Assembly: GCF_019029495.1 (NCBI RefSeq)
Contig: NZ_JAERQM010000004.1
Span: forward strand, 497,975-561,974
Source: Falsiroseomonas oleicola
GTDB lineage: Bacteria; Pseudomonadota; Alphaproteobacteria; Acetobacterales; Acetobacteraceae
Direction of reading: 5' to 3'
Length of the DNA stretch: 64,000 nucleotides
Notes under the pieces: generated by a model
What the model saw: the letters and a program-made list of their open reading frames with translations, nothing else
Database searches by the model: none
Told to the model about the DNA's origin: nothing
Part shown: positions 62,245-64,000 of the stretch, in pieces
How the letters are laid out: each line of letters starts with the position of its first letter
Numbering within the stretch: position 1 is the first letter of the stretch
Made by a program: the position numbers and the translations under genes

Positions 62245-63585
62245 ATGTCGAACTTTGGAGCTCCAGTTCTAGCCTCTGGCGACGTGGCATTGATGCCATG
62301 GGTCGGGGGGCGAAGCCCTTTGCCCTTCCAGGCTCGTCGCTTCCTCGGGCGATCAGGTAGCGAGCAGGTCCTCCTGATTGACGAGGGGGGTGGACCAGCT
62401 TTCTATCCCGCAGTCTTCATCACCTGTCGCTATATGAAGACCGGCAAGGCGGCAAGCACCCGGTTCCATGCGCTCAAGGCCATTGGGATGGCCCGTGCTT
62501 GGGCCAGCGCGAAGGCGCGCGACCTCGACGCCGATATCCGCCACGGGGCGTTCATTACGCCTGCCGACGCCGAAGCCATCGCTGATCACCTGACTTTGGA
62601 CGTTGGAGCTCAAGTCAGGGCGAACCATCTGGCGTCTGAGGCCGCGAAGCCATCCAGGAAGGTTGTTGGGCTTGAGCAGTTTCGGCCACGCCCAGCCAAG
62701 CGTGACGTACAGGCGCGCAGCGCCTCTGCCGCGGAGGTGGCGGCCCGCATCGGGTACGTCGCCGACTACGTCGAATGGCTCCTTGAGCATCGTCTTAGCT
62801 ACAGCGACCGCAACCGACCCGAGATCCAGAGTCTCCAGGAGACTGGAAGGAAGGTCGTCGCACAGCTCCGGCAGCGGCGGAAAGGCCTGAAGTCAGAGTC
62901 TAATCCCGACGAGGCACTGGAAGGGGTCCCGCAAAACGTCGTTGACCTCGTGTCTGCGGCGCTACTGCCTGAGGCGCCTCAGAACCCATTCAAGTCCAAA
63001 TTCATTCGGGCCCGCAACCAGTTGATGTGGCACCTCTACCTTTCGACCGGCGGGCGACGGGAGGAGATCGTCACGGTCCAGGTCAAGCATGTCACGTTCG
63101 CATCACGCCGGTTGTTCATCAGCAAATCAAAAACCCTGCTGCGAGAGGTCCCGATCAGCGCACAGGCCGCAGAACTCTTCGATCGCTTCATTGCTGAGCA
63201 CTGGGCGGGGCTACCTCAGGCAGCTCGGCGTCGCGGTTTCCTGTTCACGGCGGAGAATGGAACCCAGCTCAGCTGCCGCGCAGTCAACCGTGTCTTCGAA
63301 ACCATCAGAGTCTCCATCCCCGGTGTGTCCAAAAACCTCACCCCTCATTCGGTCCGCAGACATTGGAATGATCGCTTCAGCGAGTTGATTGACCGCCAGT
63401 CGCCTGAAAAGCGGATGCCGGTCGAACAGGAGATGCAAGCAAGAAACATCCTTCAGGGCTGGAGTAAGAACTCGGCTATGGGCGCGCGCTATGCGGTGCG
63501 GCATCTCCGCCGGAAGGCGGATCAGCTGGGCGAGCAGCTGGCGAAGGAGATTGCAACCAAATTGCCGGAGGCAGCCAATGAGTAA
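62245..63585 (+). CDS. tyrosine recombinase / integrase
   Basis: 446 residues. Catalytic set: R271 (TGGRREEIV), lysine in SKSKTLLREVPI (K294 or K296), H368-x-x-R371 (LTPHSVRRHW), W406 in the place of the second histidine (LQGWSKNS) and nucleophile Y416 (MGARYAV). The N-terminal 180 residues are an unusual DNA-binding region (residues 50-120 mixed, 160-215 helical). It differs from its neighbours in lower GC and relaxed codon use, a sign of recent transfer. Its stop overlaps the next gene by 8 bp, so it is one of a coupled set, as in recombinase-pair/trio elements. Confidence 0.9.
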   Translation: MSNFGAPVLASGDVALMPWVGGRSPLPFQARRFLGRSGSEQVLLIDEGGGPAFYPAVFITCRYMKTGKAASTRFHALKAIGMARAWASAKARDLDADIRHGAFITPADAEAIADHLTLDVGAQVRANHLASEAAKPSRKVVGLEQFRPRPAKRDVQARSASAAEVAARIGYVADYVEWLLEHRLSYSDRNRPEIQSLQETGRKVVAQLRQRRKGLKSESNPDEALEGVPQNVVDLVSAALLPEAPQNPFKSKFIRARNQLMWHLYLSTGGRREEIVTVQVKHVTFASRRLFISKSKTLLREVPISAQAAELFDRFIAEHWAGLPQAARRRGFLFTAENGTQLSCRAVNRVFETIRVSIPGVSKNLTPHSVRRHWNDRFSELIDRQSPEKRMPVEQEMQARNILQGWSKNSAMGARYAVRHLRRKADQLGEQLAKEIATKLPEAANE

Positions 63586-63958
63586 TCTGGCCGTATCCCC
63601 TGAGCGCAGTGTTGAATGGGTGACGCTCCTTGATGGTAGGCGTTTCGAGATCGACGTGATGGGGCGCACTATCGTACCCACCGATACGGGCGATCACCTT
63701 TTCGAATTCACATGGAGCTGCGGTTTGAGCGATTGCCACCGCTCGGCGGTAACGCTTCTTACGGGTCTCCTGGCGACTCATTCCGTGCAGTATGCGTCGC
63801 AGTGCACTCGCTACCTGGGTTCATTGGTAGCAGAAGCAGACGAAGCAAACGGTGGACCCGTCGCGAGCCTTCAACTGGCTCACCTCAGCGATTGGCCTGC
63901 TAGCCCGGAAAATTCATCAGGGTTGGCGGACATGGTGCAAGCCGTTGAACGGCAATAG
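63578..63958 (+). CDS. hypothetical protein coupled to the integrase
   Basis: 126 residues from ATG 63578 within the integrase 3' end. No catalytic residues of a recombinase are visible. The middle (LATHSVQYASQCTRYLGSLVAEADEANGGPVASLQLAHLSDW) resembles an N-terminal SAM-like arm-binding region of phage-type integrases. Another frame stays open from about 63888 to the window end, so a frameshifted or longer integrase is possible. The right edge of the window prevents a decision. Confidence 0.55.
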   Translation: MSNLAVSPERSVEWVTLLDGRRFEIDVMGRTIVPTDTGDHLFEFTWSCGLSDCHRSAVTLLTGLLATHSVQYASQCTRYLGSLVAEADEANGGPVASLQLAHLSDWPASPENSSGLADMVQAVERQ

Positions 63959-64000
63959 GATTCGGCTGCGACACCTGAACCCTGCCGTTTCCGGACACCA

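Overview
The window is a 64 kb piece of a GC-rich alphaproteobacterial chromosome. Its gene content fits Acetobacteraceae, and a Roseomonas-like organism is the most natural reading: three Bug-type solute receptors, a cbb3 oxidase cluster with an FNR box, a complete pst-phoU-phoB run, an NHLM-type peptide exporter and a Tat-secreted sulfite dehydrogenase pair. This is inferred from gene families and composition; there is no rRNA or other phylogenetic marker. The first gene is cut by the left edge, and the last 2.8 kb differ in composition.

Layout. 1-2.9 kb: truncated GGDEF/EAL protein, yebC and two small membrane proteins. 2.9-7 kb: two Bug receptors, a dihydroxyphthalate-decarboxylase-like protein and a DapA-family aldolase/lyase. 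7-10 kb: two tandem sulfite-oxidase-type molybdoenzymes and a small cytochrome c. 10-13.4 kb: a GntR regulator divergent from FAH hydrolase, Bug receptor and intradiol dioxygenase genes, a small aromatic catabolic operon with a visible operator. 13.5-17.1 kb: an autotransporter, then a STAS/anti-sigma kinase pair. 17.1-22.7 kb: PHO box and pstSCAB-phoU-phoB. 22.8-29.3 kb: a three-gene NHLM peptide export system on the minus strand. 29.5-32.5 kb: M19 dipeptidase, amino-acid-type ABC permease and a divergent binding protein. 32.6-36.4 kb: pdxA-pdxJ, a kynureninase-like enzyme and tryptophan 2,3-dioxygenase. 36.5-39.6 kb: TauE/SafE-type membrane protein and a large RTX protein. 39.6-48.6 kb: DUF2189 protein, FNR box and ccoNOQPGHIS plus one more small membrane gene. 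48.65-55.6 kb: Lrp regulator divergent from a fused indolepyruvate oxidoreductase, acyl-CoA dehydrogenase, a small secreted protein and an M20 peptidase. 55.7-61.2 kb: EF-hand protein, tRNA-Val(CAC), DUF3108 protein, gph and glmU-glmS. 61.2-64 kb: a mobile-element junction directly behind glmS, with an IS21 istA remnant, a long perfect inverted repeat, a tyrosine recombinase and a coupled small gene.

Functional themes are microaerobic respiration (cbb3 with its copper and haem assembly factors under an FNR-type box), phosphate starvation uptake, oxidation of aromatic and amino-acid carbon (hydroxyquinol-type ring cleavage, tryptophan to kynurenine, indolepyruvate-type oxidation, acyl-CoA dehydrogenation) and secretion (autotransporter, RTX, NHLM). 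The points most worth a second look are the NHLM exporter with no substrate gene in view, a 29-bp palindromic element present in two inverted copies 26 kb apart, a sulfite-oxidase paralogue that has lost its Tat signal, and the integrase island abutting glmS.
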